Assembly: GCF_041022165.1 (NCBI RefSeq)
Contig: NZ_CP163302.1
Span: forward strand, 992,001-1,056,000
Direction of reading: 5' to 3'
Length of the DNA stretch: 64,000 nt
Origin: Sinomonas sp. P10A9
GTDB lineage: Bacteria; Actinomycetota; Actinomycetes; Actinomycetales; Micrococcaceae
Shown here: piece by piece, positions 45,161 through 53,592 of the stretch
Numbering within the stretch: the stretch's first letter is position 1
Layout: each line of letters opens with the position of its first letter
Notes under the pieces: model-generated
Told to the model about the DNA's origin: nothing
The model's database searches: none
Seen by the model: only the letters and a program-made list of their open reading frames with translations
Made by a program: the position numbers and the translations under genes

Positions 45161-47235
45161 GCACGATGGCCACCGACTGCGACCGGGTGGACACCGCCGC
45201 GATCCCTCCCGGGGGCGCGAGGGAACGGGCGTCGGAACCCGCGACCCGCCCGCCGACAGGCGGCCCGCGCGCCTTCACCCGCCGACACTGGCGCTCGCTC
45301 GTGGGCGCCGCCGTCGTCGCGGCGTGGCTCGTGCTGTGGGCGCTCCTGAGGGGAACGCAGACCCTCGAACTCGGAGGGGCCGAGAAGACCGACGTCCACG
45401 TCTGGTTCAACGGCCTGCGGGACGGCTTCGACGCGGCCCGGGCGAACTCGGCGTTCTTCGAGTACGTCGTCCAGCCGATCACGAATGGCCTCAACGGGAC
45501 CGTCGCGTTCCTCCAGCATCTGGCCAGCCAGCCCTCGGTGGGGCGTCCGGTTCCGGAGGTCGGCTGGCTGGGCGTCGTCGTGCTCCTCGCCTGGCTCACC
45601 TTCACCTTCGCCGGTGTGCGGCTGATGCTCCTGGTCGCCGCGTGCGTGCTCCTGTTCGGCTTCTTCGGCTACTGGCAGCAGAGCATCGACACGCTCATCG
45701 TGACGTTCGTGGCCGTCCTCGTCTGCGTGCTCCTGGGGCTCCCGCTGGGCATTCTTACCGCGCGGAACGCCAGGGTCGCGGCCGTGGTCACCCCGGTGCT
45801 GGACCTCATGCAGACCCTCCCGTCGTTCGCGTACCTCGCGCCCCTGGCCCTCGTTTTCGGCATCGGCCCGGCCGCGGCCATCGTCACGACGGTCATCTAC
45901 TCGCTCCCGCCGCTCGTGCGCATCACCGAGCACGGCATCCGCAACGTCTCGCCCGTCACGCTCGAAGCCGTGGCCTCGATGGGCGGCACCGCCTGGCAGA
46001 CACTGGCCAAGGTGGAGCTGCCCATGGCCCGGCGCACGATCGTCGTGGGCGTCAACCAGTGCACCATGGCCGCGCTCTCCATGGCGACCATCGCCACGCT
46101 CATCAACGGGCCCGGCCTCGGCGGCCCTGTGCTCCAGGCGCTCCAGTCCCTCGACGTCGGCTCGGCCTTCGTCTCGGGCCTCGCGATCGTGCTCATGGCC
46201 ATCATGCTGGACCGCACGACGACGGCCGCCTCCGAACGCTCGGGGATCGAGGCCCGCGTCCAGCGCGGCACGGGCCCGGCGGGCCTGCGCGGCGCACGGG
46301 GGCGACGGGCCGCCGTCGTCATCGGTGCGGTGCTCACCGCGGTCGCCGTCTACCTCTCCCGCACCTACCTCGCGCTGGCGAAGTTCCCGCCGTCCCCCGA
46401 CCTCGGCACGCCGCTCGCCAAGGCGGTTTCGGCCGCCACGGCATGGGCTGTGGGGACGCTCTCCGGCTTCACGGGCTGGCTCAAGGACGCTGTGACCGCC
46501 GTGCTCGTCAACCCGCTCGAGTCGCTCCTGGCGCAGTCGCCCTGGTGGGTCATGGCGCTCGTGCTCCTGGGCGTCGCGCTCGCGCTCGGCCGCTGGCGCA
46601 CCGCTCTGGTCACGCTCGCGTGCGAGGCCGTGATCCTGGGCACGGGCCTCTGGAACGAGAGCATGAAGACGCTCGCCACGACCCTCGTCGCCACCCTCCT
46701 CGTTGTCGTCGCGGCGGTGGCCGTCGGAGTCTTGATGGGCAGGAGCAGGCTCGTCGACTCGATCGTCCGACCGGTGCTGGACGCGTTCCAGACCATCCCG
46801 CCGTTCGTGTACCTCGTCCCGGCGCTTGCCCTCTTCGGCCCCACCAGGTTCACCGCGATCGCCGCCGCCCTCGCCTACGGCGTGCCGATCGCCACCAAGC
46901 TCGTTGCCGACGGCATCCGGGGCGTCTCCCCGGTCGCCGTCGAGGCCTCCGAATCGATGGGGACCACGACGTGGCAGATGGTGTCCAAGGTCCAGTTGCC
47001 CATGGCGCGCGCCGCCGTCGTCCTCGCCGCCAATCAGGGCCTCCTGTACGTGCTCGCGATGGTCGTCGTCGGCGGCCTCGTCGGAGGCGGGGGACTCGGA
47101 TATCTCGTGGTCTCCGGCTTCTCGCAGGGCCAGCTCTTCGGCAAGGGCCTCGCCGCCGGCATCGCCATCACCGCCCTCGGAATCATGCTCGACCGCATCG
47201 CCCAGCACGCCGCTGCCCGCTTCGGCAGCGCCTGA
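45157..47235 (+). CDS. proW: Tandem-duplicated ABC permease of the betaine/choline uptake system (ProW type)
   Basis: A 692-aa permease, about twice the normal ProW length. Two complete permease domains are present: the first holds [20 protein letters not shown] and the EAA loop [20 protein letters not shown]; the second holds [18 protein letters not shown] and [20 protein letters not shown]. About fourteen hydrophobic segments are visible and an Arg/Gly-rich linker ([19 protein letters not shown]) joins the halves. A single chain could thus replace the usual homodimer. ATG 45157 overlaps the proV stop. The mature complex would be ProV2-ProW-ProX. Confidence 0.9.
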   Translation: MSTMATDCDRVDTAAIPPGGARERASEPATRPPTGGPRAFTRRHWRSLVGAAVVAAWLVLWALLRGTQTLELGGAEKTDVHVWFNGLRDGFDAARANSAFFEYVVQPITNGLNGTVAFLQHLASQPSVGRPVPEVGWLGVVVLLAWLTFTFAGVRLMLLVAACVLLFGFFGYWQQSIDTLIVTFVAVLVCVLLGLPLGILTARNARVAAVVTPVLDLMQTLPSFAYLAPLALVFGIGPAAAIVTTVIYSLPPLVRITEHGIRNVSPVTLEAVASMGGTAWQTLAKVELPMARRTIVVGVNQCTMAALSMATIATLINGPGLGGPVLQALQSLDVGSAFVSGLAIVLMAIMLDRTTTAASERSGIEARVQRGTGPAGLRGARGRRAAVVIGAVLTAVAVYLSRTYLALAKFPPSPDLGTPLAKAVSAATAWAVGTLSGFTGWLKDAVTAVLVNPLESLLAQSPWWVMALVLLGVALALGRWRTALVTLACEAVILGTGLWNESMKTLATTLVATLLVVVAAVAVGVLMGRSRLVDSIVRPVLDAFQTIPPFVYLVPALALFGPTRFTAIAAALAYGVPIATKLVADGIRGVSPVAVEASESMGTTTWQMVSKVQLPMARAAVVLAANQGLLYVLAMVVVGGLVGGGGLGYLVVSGFSQGQLFGKGLAAGIAITALGIMLDRIAQHAAARFGSA

Positions 47236-47249
47236 TCAAGGAAGATCCC

Positions 47250-48212
47250 ATGAATAGAACAGCGAAGACAAAGGCGCTCGGCGCCCTGGCCCTCACCGCC
47301 GTCCTCGGCCTGACCGCGTGCGGCGGGGACATCTCCTCCGCGTCCCCCGCCTCCGGGAGCGCAGCGAACTGCGGCACGTTCAACCTCGCCGTCAACCCCT
47401 GGGTCGGCTACGAGGCGGACGCCTATGTGGTCGGAACCCTGGCCAAGGAGAAGCTCGGCTGCACCGTCAACTACAAGACCCTCAAGGAAGAGGTCGCGTG
47501 GCAGGGCTTCGGCAGCGGCGAGGTGGACGCCGTCATCGAGAACTGGGGTCACCCTGACCTCACCGAGAAGTACATCACCCAGCAGAAGACCGCCGTGGAC
47601 GCCGGCCTCACCGGGAACACCGGAGTGATCGGCTGGTTCGTGCCGCCATGGATGGCCAAGCAGTACCCCGACATCACGGACTCGAAGAACCTGAACAAGT
47701 ACGCGGACCTCTTCAAGACCTCCGAGTCCGGCGGGCAGGGCCAGCTCCTCGACGGCGACCCCTCCTTCGTCACGAACGACGAGGCCCTCGTGAAGAACCT
47801 CGGCCTGAACTTCAAGGTCGTGTACGCCGGCAGCGAGCCCGCCCTCATCCAGGCCTTCCGCCAGGCCGAGCAGAACCACACGCCGCTCATCGGCTACTTC
47901 TACGACCCCCAGTGGTTCATGGCCGAGGTCCCACTCGTGAAGGTCAACCTCCCCGCCTACACCGACGGATGTGACGCCGACGCAGCCAAGGTCGCCTGCG
48001 ACTACCCGAAGTACGACCTGAACAAGATCGCCTCCACCAAGTTCGCCAACTCCGGCAGCCCCGCCTACCAGCTCGTGAAGAAGTTCAGCTGGACCAACCA
48101 GGACCAGAACACCGTGGCCGGCTACATCGCCCGCGACGGCATGACCCCTGAGGCCGCCGCCAAGAAGTGGATCGACGCCAACCCCGACAAGGCCGCCGCA
48201 TGGCTCAAGTAG
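47250..48212 (+). CDS. proX: Glycine betaine/choline-binding lipoprotein (ProX/OpuAC type)
   Basis: A 320-aa solute-binding protein. The signal peptide ends with the lipobox LGLTAC, so C24 would be lipidated and the protein anchored to the outer face of the membrane. The mature domain matches OpuAC: NLAVNPWVGYEADAYVVG, EVDAVIENWGHPDLTEKY and GVIGWFVPPWMAKQYPDI; the aromatic residues needed for a quaternary-ammonium cage are abundant (W, Y and F in these motifs and in FYDPQWFM). Fourteen bases separate it from proW. The betB ATG lies inside its last codons (13-nt overlap). Confidence 0.92.
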   Translation: MNRTAKTKALGALALTAVLGLTACGGDISSASPASGSAANCGTFNLAVNPWVGYEADAYVVGTLAKEKLGCTVNYKTLKEEVAWQGFGSGEVDAVIENWGHPDLTEKYITQQKTAVDAGLTGNTGVIGWFVPPWMAKQYPDITDSKNLNKYADLFKTSESGGQGQLLDGDPSFVTNDEALVKNLGLNFKVVYAGSEPALIQAFRQAEQNHTPLIGYFYDPQWFMAEVPLVKVNLPAYTDGCDADAAKVACDYPKYDLNKIASTKFANSGSPAYQLVKKFSWTNQDQNTVAGYIARDGMTPEAAAKKWIDANPDKAAAWLK

Positions 48213-49723
48213 CCACCCTCGCCCCCGACACCACGACAACCACCATCAGGGGCCTCTATATCGGCGGCGCGTGGCACGAGGCGCACGACGGCGGCACAGC
48301 CGCCGTGCGGTGCCCGGCGGACGGGCGCGAGGTGGCGGTCGTCGTCTCGGCCACCGCCGCCGACTCGGAGCGGGCCATCGCCAGCGCCCGGGCCGCGTTT
48401 GACGGCGGCCCGTGGCGGCGCATGACCGACATCGAGCGCGGCGACGTGATGCTCCGCGTCGCGGACCTGCTCGAGCGGGACAAGGCGGCATATGCCCGCG
48501 CCGAGGCGCTCGACACGGGCAAGCGACTCGTCGAGGCAGAGTACGACATGGACGACATCGCAGCGTGCTTCCGCTACTACGGGAAGATCGCCGGGCTCGA
48601 CGCGGGCCGGGTCGTCGACACGGGGCGCGCTGGCGCCATCAGCCGTGTCGTGTACGAGCCGGTCGGCGTCTGCGCCCTCATCGCTCCGTGGAACTACCCG
48701 CTCCTGCAGGCCGCCTGGAAGGTCGCCCCGGCGCTCGTGGCCGGCAACTCGTTCGTGCTCAAGCCCAGCGAGCTCACGCCGTCGACCTCGATCCTGCTCA
48801 TGGAGACCCTCGCCGAGGCCGGCGTCCCTGCGGGCGTGGCCAACCTCGTGACGGGCAGGGGCTCGGTGGTGGGCGGCCCGCTGAGCTCGGACCCGCGCGT
48901 CGATCTCGTCTCCCTCACGGGGAGCCTCGCCACGGGACAGACGATCATGGCCGCCGCGGCCGAGACCGTCAAGCGCGTAGCCTTCGAGCTCGGCGGGAAG
49001 AACCCCAACGTCGTCTTCGCGGACGCGGACTGGGACGCCGCCGTCGACAATGCGCTGACGGCAGTCTTCCTGCACTCGGGCCAGGTCTGCTCGGCGGGCG
49101 CCCGGCTCGTCGTGGAGGCAACGATCGCGGAGCGCTTCGTCTCCGAGGTGGTCGCGAAGGCCCAGCGGATCCGGCTCGGCGGGCCCTTCGACCCGGAGGC
49201 CGAGACGGGTCCGCTCATCTCGGCCGGGCACCGAGAGAAGGTCCACACGTACGTCCAGGCCGGCATCGCCGAGGGGGCGGAGCTCCTTTGCGGGGGCTAC
49301 ATCCCCGACGAGCCACGCCTCGCGGATGGCTACTTCTACCCGCCCACCGTGCTCGGCGGCTGCCGCTCGGGCATGAGCGTGGTCAGGGAGGAGTCATTCG
49401 GGCCCGTGCTCACCGTCGAGACGTTCCGGGACGAGGCTGAGGCGATCGCGATCGCCAACGACACCGAGTACGGACTCGCTGGTGCCGTCTGGACCTCGGA
49501 CGCGTCGAGGGCCCAGCGCGTGGCCGGAGCACTGCGGCACGGGACGGTGTGGATCAACGACTACCACCCGTACGTCCCGCAGGCCGAGTGGGGCGGCTTC
49601 GGCAAGTCCGGCGTCGGCCGTGAGCTGGGCCGCGCGGGGCTCGACGAGTACCGCGAGGCGAAGCACATCTGGCAGAACGTCAGCCCATCGCCGAGCGGGT
49701 GGTTCGGCGGCACCCACGCCTGA
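48200..49723 (+). CDS. betB: Betaine-aldehyde dehydrogenase
   Basis: A 507-aa aldehyde dehydrogenase converting betaine aldehyde to glycine betaine with NAD(P). Catalytic residues are N165 (APWNYPLLQ), E263 (AFELGGKNP) and C297 (HSGQVCSAG). NVVFADADWD and REESFGPVLTVE are typical of BetB-like enzymes. ATG 48200 overlaps the end of proX, so translation is coupled; an upstream in-frame start would extend into proX further and is unlikely. It is the last gene of the choline operon and converges on the kinase-like LuxR gene nine bases later. Confidence 0.92.
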   Translation: MAQVATLAPDTTTTTIRGLYIGGAWHEAHDGGTAAVRCPADGREVAVVVSATAADSERAIASARAAFDGGPWRRMTDIERGDVMLRVADLLERDKAAYARAEALDTGKRLVEAEYDMDDIAACFRYYGKIAGLDAGRVVDTGRAGAISRVVYEPVGVCALIAPWNYPLLQAAWKVAPALVAGNSFVLKPSELTPSTSILLMETLAEAGVPAGVANLVTGRGSVVGGPLSSDPRVDLVSLTGSLATGQTIMAAAAETVKRVAFELGGKNPNVVFADADWDAAVDNALTAVFLHSGQVCSAGARLVVEATIAERFVSEVVAKAQRIRLGGPFDPEAETGPLISAGHREKVHTYVQAGIAEGAELLCGGYIPDEPRLADGYFYPPTVLGGCRSGMSVVREESFGPVLTVETFRDEAEAIAIANDTEYGLAGAVWTSDASRAQRVAGALRHGTVWINDYHPYVPQAEWGGFGKSGVGRELGRAGLDEYREAKHIWQNVSPSPSGWFGGTHA

Positions 49724-49732
49724 GGACGATGC

Positions 49733-51010
49733 TCAGGTGCGGGTGCCCGACCGGGCCTCCGCGGCAACCGCGATCGCCTCAGCGCGCGAGCTGACGCCGA
49801 GCTTCCTGAAGAGGTTCCTCAGGTGGAACTTGACGGTGTTCTCGCTGACGTTGAGCTCGGCGGCGATCGCACGGTTCCGCAGACCGCCCGAGAGCAACCC
49901 CAGCACCTGCTCCTCGCGTTCGCCCAGCCCCCATTCCGCGCCCTCGCGGGATGGGGGCATCGGCGCGTCGAGGGGCAGTCTCACGAACACATCCGCTCCC
50001 CAGCTGGCCATGACCTCGATACGCAGCTCCCCGTCGAGCGCCTGCACGCGCTGCTCGATGCGACGCATCCCGTCCTCGCCGAGCGAGAGGCACCCCTCGC
50101 CGTCGTCCCGGATGTCGATGAGGAGGTTAGTCCCGTCGCAGCCCCACTGCACCCGGATCCGGCGAACATCGTCCTGCTCGACCATGGCCAGCACCAGCGA
50201 GCGGACGATAGCCCGGGCGGCGTGGGCCACCTCGCCCGGGAGCGCGCGTCCGTCGGCGGGCGGCTCGACGAACTGGACCGCGATCCCGCTGAACCGCTGG
50301 AGGGGGCGCAGATCGCTCTGGAGGCGTTCGAAGGCCTTGGCGACCGGTTCCTCGAGCAGGGCCGCGGTCCGGTCCGCGGACGACCGGAGTCGGACCAGGG
50401 CCCCCGCGGCGAGGTCGGCGGCGGCCTGCCGCGCCGCTGCGTCCGACTGATGCGGCGAGCGCAGCGCGGCGAGCATCGTCTCGAGTGTGGTCGAGTGCTG
50501 GTCCGTCAGCTCGGCCGTGAGGCGCGCCCTCTCGGCGGATGCCGCGCGGGACTCGCGCAGGTACGACGGCGCCGCTTCCGCCACCTTGTCGCGGATGCGC
50601 ACCGCGGCGAGGTGCCACAGGCGCACGACGACGTCCATCGCCTCCGCTGCTGATCGCCCGCCCGCGGGGGACGGCTCGGTGAGCACCAGGAGCGCGTTCG
50701 TCGAGGATCGGGCGGCCAGGACGGGGCGCACCCGGCCGGCGATCTCCTCCTCGGACCAGCGCGGCGCGAGATCCGGGAGGGACGAGCGGACGGCGTCGAG
50801 CTCGTCGAGGGTGACGCGGCTGATGATGTGCTCCGCTCCGGCCTTCTTCTGCGGCCGGCCCGTGCAGTCCTCGGTGAAAACAATGAGCGCCGAGCACGCG
50901 ACATACGGGGCGATGGCCTTTCGCAGCCTCTCCGCGATGGCCAGCAGCGGCGCATCCGCCAGCTCGGCGGCAGAGTCGAGGAGGGACAGCGCATCAGGGG
51001 CGGGGGTCAT
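49733..51010 (-). CDS. LuxR regulator fused to a degenerate sensor-kinase-like region
   Basis: A 425-aa protein. The C-terminal 65 residues are a complete LuxR/NarL helix-turn-helix (LGEREEQVLGLLSGGLRNRAIAAELNVSENTVKFHLRNLFRKLG). Residues about 1-145 look GAF-like. Residues 157-215 resemble the HisKA_3 dimerisation helix of DesK/NarX kinases (ERARLTAELTDQHSTTLETMLAALR, with H172 shifted from the usual site), and 260-345 a GHKL ATPase with a G1 box (IDIRDDGEGCL) but no canonical N-box Asn. Such an all-in-one protein would sense and bind DNA without a phosphorelay. It lies between betB and the divergent hxlBA genes, which it may control. Confidence 0.75.
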   Translation of the reverse strand: MTPAPDALSLLDSAAELADAPLLAIAERLRKAIAPYVACSALIVFTEDCTGRPQKKAGAEHIISRVTLDELDAVRSSLPDLAPRWSEEEIAGRVRPVLAARSSTNALLVLTEPSPAGGRSAAEAMDVVVRLWHLAAVRIRDKVAEAAPSYLRESRAASAERARLTAELTDQHSTTLETMLAALRSPHQSDAAARQAAADLAAGALVRLRSSADRTAALLEEPVAKAFERLQSDLRPLQRFSGIAVQFVEPPADGRALPGEVAHAARAIVRSLVLAMVEQDDVRRIRVQWGCDGTNLLIDIRDDGEGCLSLGEDGMRRIEQRVQALDGELRIEVMASWGADVFVRLPLDAPMPPSREGAEWGLGEREEQVLGLLSGGLRNRAIAAELNVSENTVKFHLRNLFRKLGVSSRAEAIAVAAEARSGTRT

Positions 51011-51145
51011 CGGCCCAGTCTAGGGATGACCTGCCCGAATGGGTAGGCATTGCCGCCCGAGCAGGCGGTGTCTCACCCTTTCAGGTGGTCCGATGCTGGA
51101 TGTAGAGCCCACCGGGGGCTCGCTTAGTACAGCAGAGGAGTGTCC

Positions 51146-51742
51146 ATGAGCGTGGAGACGATGACGACGCCGCGTCCGGTCACGGCCGACGGCGTCCACC
51201 ACAGCCTCGGCCTCATCCAGGGCGAGGTCTTCGCGGCAGCCAGCTCGCTGCACCGCGGGGAGATGGCCGAGGTCGCCCGACTGGTCCGTGATGCGCCGCG
51301 GGTCTTCCTCGCCGGCGCCGGCCGCAGCGGGCTCGTGCTCCGCATGGCGGCGATGCGCCTCATGCACCTCGGTCTCGAGGTCCACGTCGCGGGGGACACG
51401 ACGACCCCGGCCATCCGCTCGGGCGACCTCCTCATCGCCGCCTCGGGTTCCGGCACGACGGCCGGCGTCGTGAAGGCGGCGAGCACCGCCGCGGCGGTCG
51501 GGGCACGCATCGCGGTCTTCACGACGGACGGTGACTCGCCGCTGGCGGCCCGCGCCGACGCCGTCGTGATCATCCCGGCCGCACGCAAGACGGACCACGG
51601 CGGCACGGCCTCCCAGCAGTACTCGGGGAGCCTGTTCGAGCAAGTGCTGCTCGTGGCCACCGAGGCCGTGTTCCAGAGCCTCTGGGACGCCGACGGGACC
51701 CCGGCGGAGGAGCTCTGGCTCCGGCACGCCAACATCGAGTAG
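51146..51742 (+). CDS. hxlB: 6-phospho-3-hexuloisomerase
   Basis: A 198-aa SIS-domain isomerase that converts hexulose-6-phosphate to fructose-6-phosphate, the second fixing step of the ribulose monophosphate pathway. SIS motifs are FLAGAGRSGLVLRMAAMRLMHLG, HVAGDTTTPAIRSGDLLIAASGSGTT and the conserved C-terminal QQYSGSLFEQVLL. AGAGGAG places ATG 51146 correctly; GTG 51140 is the longer alternative. hxlA follows 50 bp later. In this cluster the pair would assimilate formaldehyde from demethylation. Confidence 0.92.
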   Translation: MSVETMTTPRPVTADGVHHSLGLIQGEVFAAASSLHRGEMAEVARLVRDAPRVFLAGAGRSGLVLRMAAMRLMHLGLEVHVAGDTTTPAIRSGDLLIAASGSGTTAGVVKAASTAAAVGARIAVFTTDGDSPLAARADAVVIIPAARKTDHGGTASQQYSGSLFEQVLLVATEAVFQSLWDADGTPAEELWLRHANIE

Positions 51743-51792
51743 CCCAACCTCCCGATCCTCGCACCACCTCAACCCACAGAAGGAAACACACT

Positions 51793-52416
51793 ATGAAGCT
51801 TCAGGTCGCCATGGACGTCCTCACCGTCGACGAGGCTCTCGCACTGGCCGCGCAGGTCGCAGAGCACGTGGACATCATCGAGCTCGGCACCCCGCTCGTG
51901 AAGAATGCCGGGCTCTCGGCAGTCACCGCCATCAAGGAGGCGCACCCCGGCAAGGTGGTCTTCGCCGACCTCAAGACGATGGACGCCGGGGAGCTCGAGG
52001 CGGAGCTCGCCTTCAAGGCCGGCGCCGATCTGGTGTCCGTCCTGGGCAGCGCCGATGACTCGACGATTGCGGGAGCGGTCAAGGCCGCGCGCGCCCACAA
52101 CAAGGGCGTGGTCGTGGACCTCATCGGCGTCCAGGACAAGGTCACCCGGGCCCAGGAGGCCCGCCAGCTCGGCGCGAAGTACGTCGAGTTCCACGCGGGC
52201 CTCGACGAGCAGGCCAAGCCGGGCTACGACTTGAGCGTTCTCCTGACCGCGGGCGAACTGGCCCGCGTGCCGTTCTCCGTGGCCGGCGGCGTCAACGCCT
52301 CCACGATTGCGGCCGTGCAGCGCTCGGGCGCTGACGTGGCCGTGGCCGGCGGCTCCATCTACGGCGCCGCTGACCCGGCGGCAGCCGCGCGGGAGCTCAG
52401 GGCAGCCATTATCTGA
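51793..52416 (+). CDS. hxlA: 3-hexulose-6-phosphate synthase
   Basis: A 207-aa (beta/alpha)8 enzyme that condenses formaldehyde with ribulose-5-phosphate. The orotidine-decarboxylase-superfamily catalytic set D59-x-K61-x-x-D64 (FADLKTMDAGELEA) is intact, along with LQVAMDVLTVDEAL at the start, DIIELGTPLVKNAG and the phosphate-binding SVAGGVNASTI and VAVAGGSIYGAADP loops. AGAAGGA precedes ATG 51793. It ends at a strong hairpin and is followed by the longest 21-bp repeat array of the window. Confidence 0.94.
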   Translation: MKLQVAMDVLTVDEALALAAQVAEHVDIIELGTPLVKNAGLSAVTAIKEAHPGKVVFADLKTMDAGELEAELAFKAGADLVSVLGSADDSTIAGAVKAARAHNKGVVVDLIGVQDKVTRAQEARQLGAKYVEFHAGLDEQAKPGYDLSVLLTAGELARVPFSVAGGVNASTIAAVQRSGADVAVAGGSIYGAADPAAAARELRAAII

Positions 52417-52440
52417 TCGTGCGCGAGCTGGATTGAGCAC

Positions 52441-52480
52441 AAGGCCGTGGAGGGCCAGAGGTTCGGCCCTCCGCGGCCTT
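52441..52480. terminator. Hairpin after hxlA
   Basis: Arms 52441-52456 and 52465-52480 pair over 16 bp with a single T-G wobble around an 8-nt loop. It lies 24 bp after the hxlA stop in the convergent gap 52417-52728, whose remainder is repeat array C. Confidence 0.8.
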
Positions 52481-52499
52481 TGGCGTGTCCGCGTGCCAG

Positions 52500-52676
52500 G
52501 GGGTGACTTCGCACACTGGGGGTGACCTCGGCATCACTGGGGGTGATCTCGGCGTCACAGGGGTGACTTCGCGCTCGTACGGGGTGACTTCGCGCTCCCA
52601 TGGGGTGATCTCGCGGTCAGGCGGGGTGATCTCGCGGTCAGGCGGGGTGATCTCGCGGTCAGGCGGGGTGATCTCG
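52500..52676. repeat. 21-bp-period repeat array C (nine units)
   Basis: Nine copies of the core GGGGTGAYYTCG start at 52500, 52519, 52540, 52560, 52581, 52602, 52623, 52644 and 52665. Spacing is 21 bp except for one 19 and one 20. Units at 52623 and 52644 are identical, which shows recent tandem duplication, while the first ones have diverged. The array sits between the hxlA terminator and the stop of GntR copy 2. Confidence 0.92.
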
Positions 52677-52728
52677 GCGGAAGTGGTGGCGGGGTAGCCG
52701 GGTGGCTGGGTGGCCGCCTCTGCGTTTC

Positions 52729-53454
52729 CTAGAGGGCCTTGCGGATCGTCGCCTCGAAGCTCGTGACGTGCTCGAGGGCCATGCGGCCCGCGTCCTCGGC
52801 CCGGCCGTCGGCGATGGTCCGCAGCATCTCGGCATGCTCCTGGATGTGCCCCGCGACGGAGGGCACCTTGTCCAGGACGAGGCACCAGATGCGCGTGGCG
52901 AGGTTGTCGTAGCGGATGAGGGCGTCGGTGAGGTGCGGATTGCCGGCCGCGGCGTAGATGAGCCGGTGCACCGTGATGTCGTACCGCATGAGCTCGCGCT
53001 GGTCGATCGGCTCGGCGAGCGCCTCGATCGCGTCGGCCGTCTCGCGCAGCCGTTCCCGCATCGCGGGGGAGGCGTCCCGCGCCGCGCGGCGCGCTGCGAG
53101 CGGTTCGAGCTGCTCGCGGATCTCCGACACGTCGGCGAGCTCGGTGATGTCGACAGCGGTCGCGAACGTCCCGCGCCGGGGGTAGGAGACCACGAGGTGG
53201 TCCACCTCGAGCCGCTTGAGCGCCTCGCGCACAGGGGTGCGCCCCACGCCGAGCTCTGCGGCGAGCGCGGTGTCATTGATCGGGGCGCCGGGCTTGATCT
53301 CGAGCATGATCAGCCGGTCCCGGAGTGTGAGGTACGCCTGCTCGGCGAGGGAGACGGACGACGCCGCCTGCTCGCCGTTTGCAGTCGGCTCGGCCAGCGC
53401 GTCGCGCGGCTCGCCGGGAGCTGGGGCCTCTGATGCTACGGCGGTGCTTGTCAT
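52729..53454 (-). CDS. GntR-family regulator, FCD subfamily, copy 2
   Basis: A 241-aa protein with a 33-residue unstructured N-terminus, winged helix LAEQAYLTLRDRLIMLEIKPGAPINDTALAAELGVGRTPVREALKRLE, and an FCD domain with metal-ligand candidates (RYDITVHRLIYAAAGN, HIQEHAEMLRTI, EHVTSFEATI). It is divergent from glyA-soxBDAG-purU and shares with it a 138-bp promoter region containing TAATATATCA, so it is the natural regulator of sarcosine oxidation and probably of itself. Its sequence is related to, but distinct from, GntR copy 1. Confidence 0.88.
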   Translation of the reverse strand: MTSTAVASEAPAPGEPRDALAEPTANGEQAASSVSLAEQAYLTLRDRLIMLEIKPGAPINDTALAAELGVGRTPVREALKRLEVDHLVVSYPRRGTFATAVDITELADVSEIREQLEPLAARRAARDASPAMRERLRETADAIEALAEPIDQRELMRYDITVHRLIYAAAGNPHLTDALIRYDNLATRIWCLVLDKVPSVAGHIQEHAEMLRTIADGRAEDAGRMALEHVTSFEATIRKAL

Positions 53455-53518
53455 GCTGGGGGCTCCTTCCGGGAGGGGTTGACCGCGGTGTGATGCTCAC
53501 CATAGTATCTGGTCTAGA

Positions 53519-53543
53519 ACTAATATATCAGTTGATGATTAGT
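53519..53543. promoter_or_regulatory. Operator region between GntR copy 2 and glyA
   Basis: TAATATATCA at 53521-53530 matches nine of ten positions of TGATATATCA. It is embedded in the inverted repeat ACTAAT (53519-53524) / ATTAGT (53538-53543). It lies 67 bp before the GntR start and 63 bp before glyA, in a strikingly AT-rich stretch. Confidence 0.6.
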
Positions 53544-53592
53544 TAGATATCAAGCCAGACAACGCGCTGGATGCCAGTCCCAAGGAGGCACC

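Noticed and set aside
52500-52676. CRISPR array
   Set aside because: The repeat period is 21 bp with a 12-nt core and spacers of about nine bases, far too short, and no cas genes are present.
53455-53592. Glycine riboswitch before glyA-soxBDAG
   Set aside because: The 138-bp gap is short, AT-rich and lacks paired glycine-aptamer helices; an operator explains it better.
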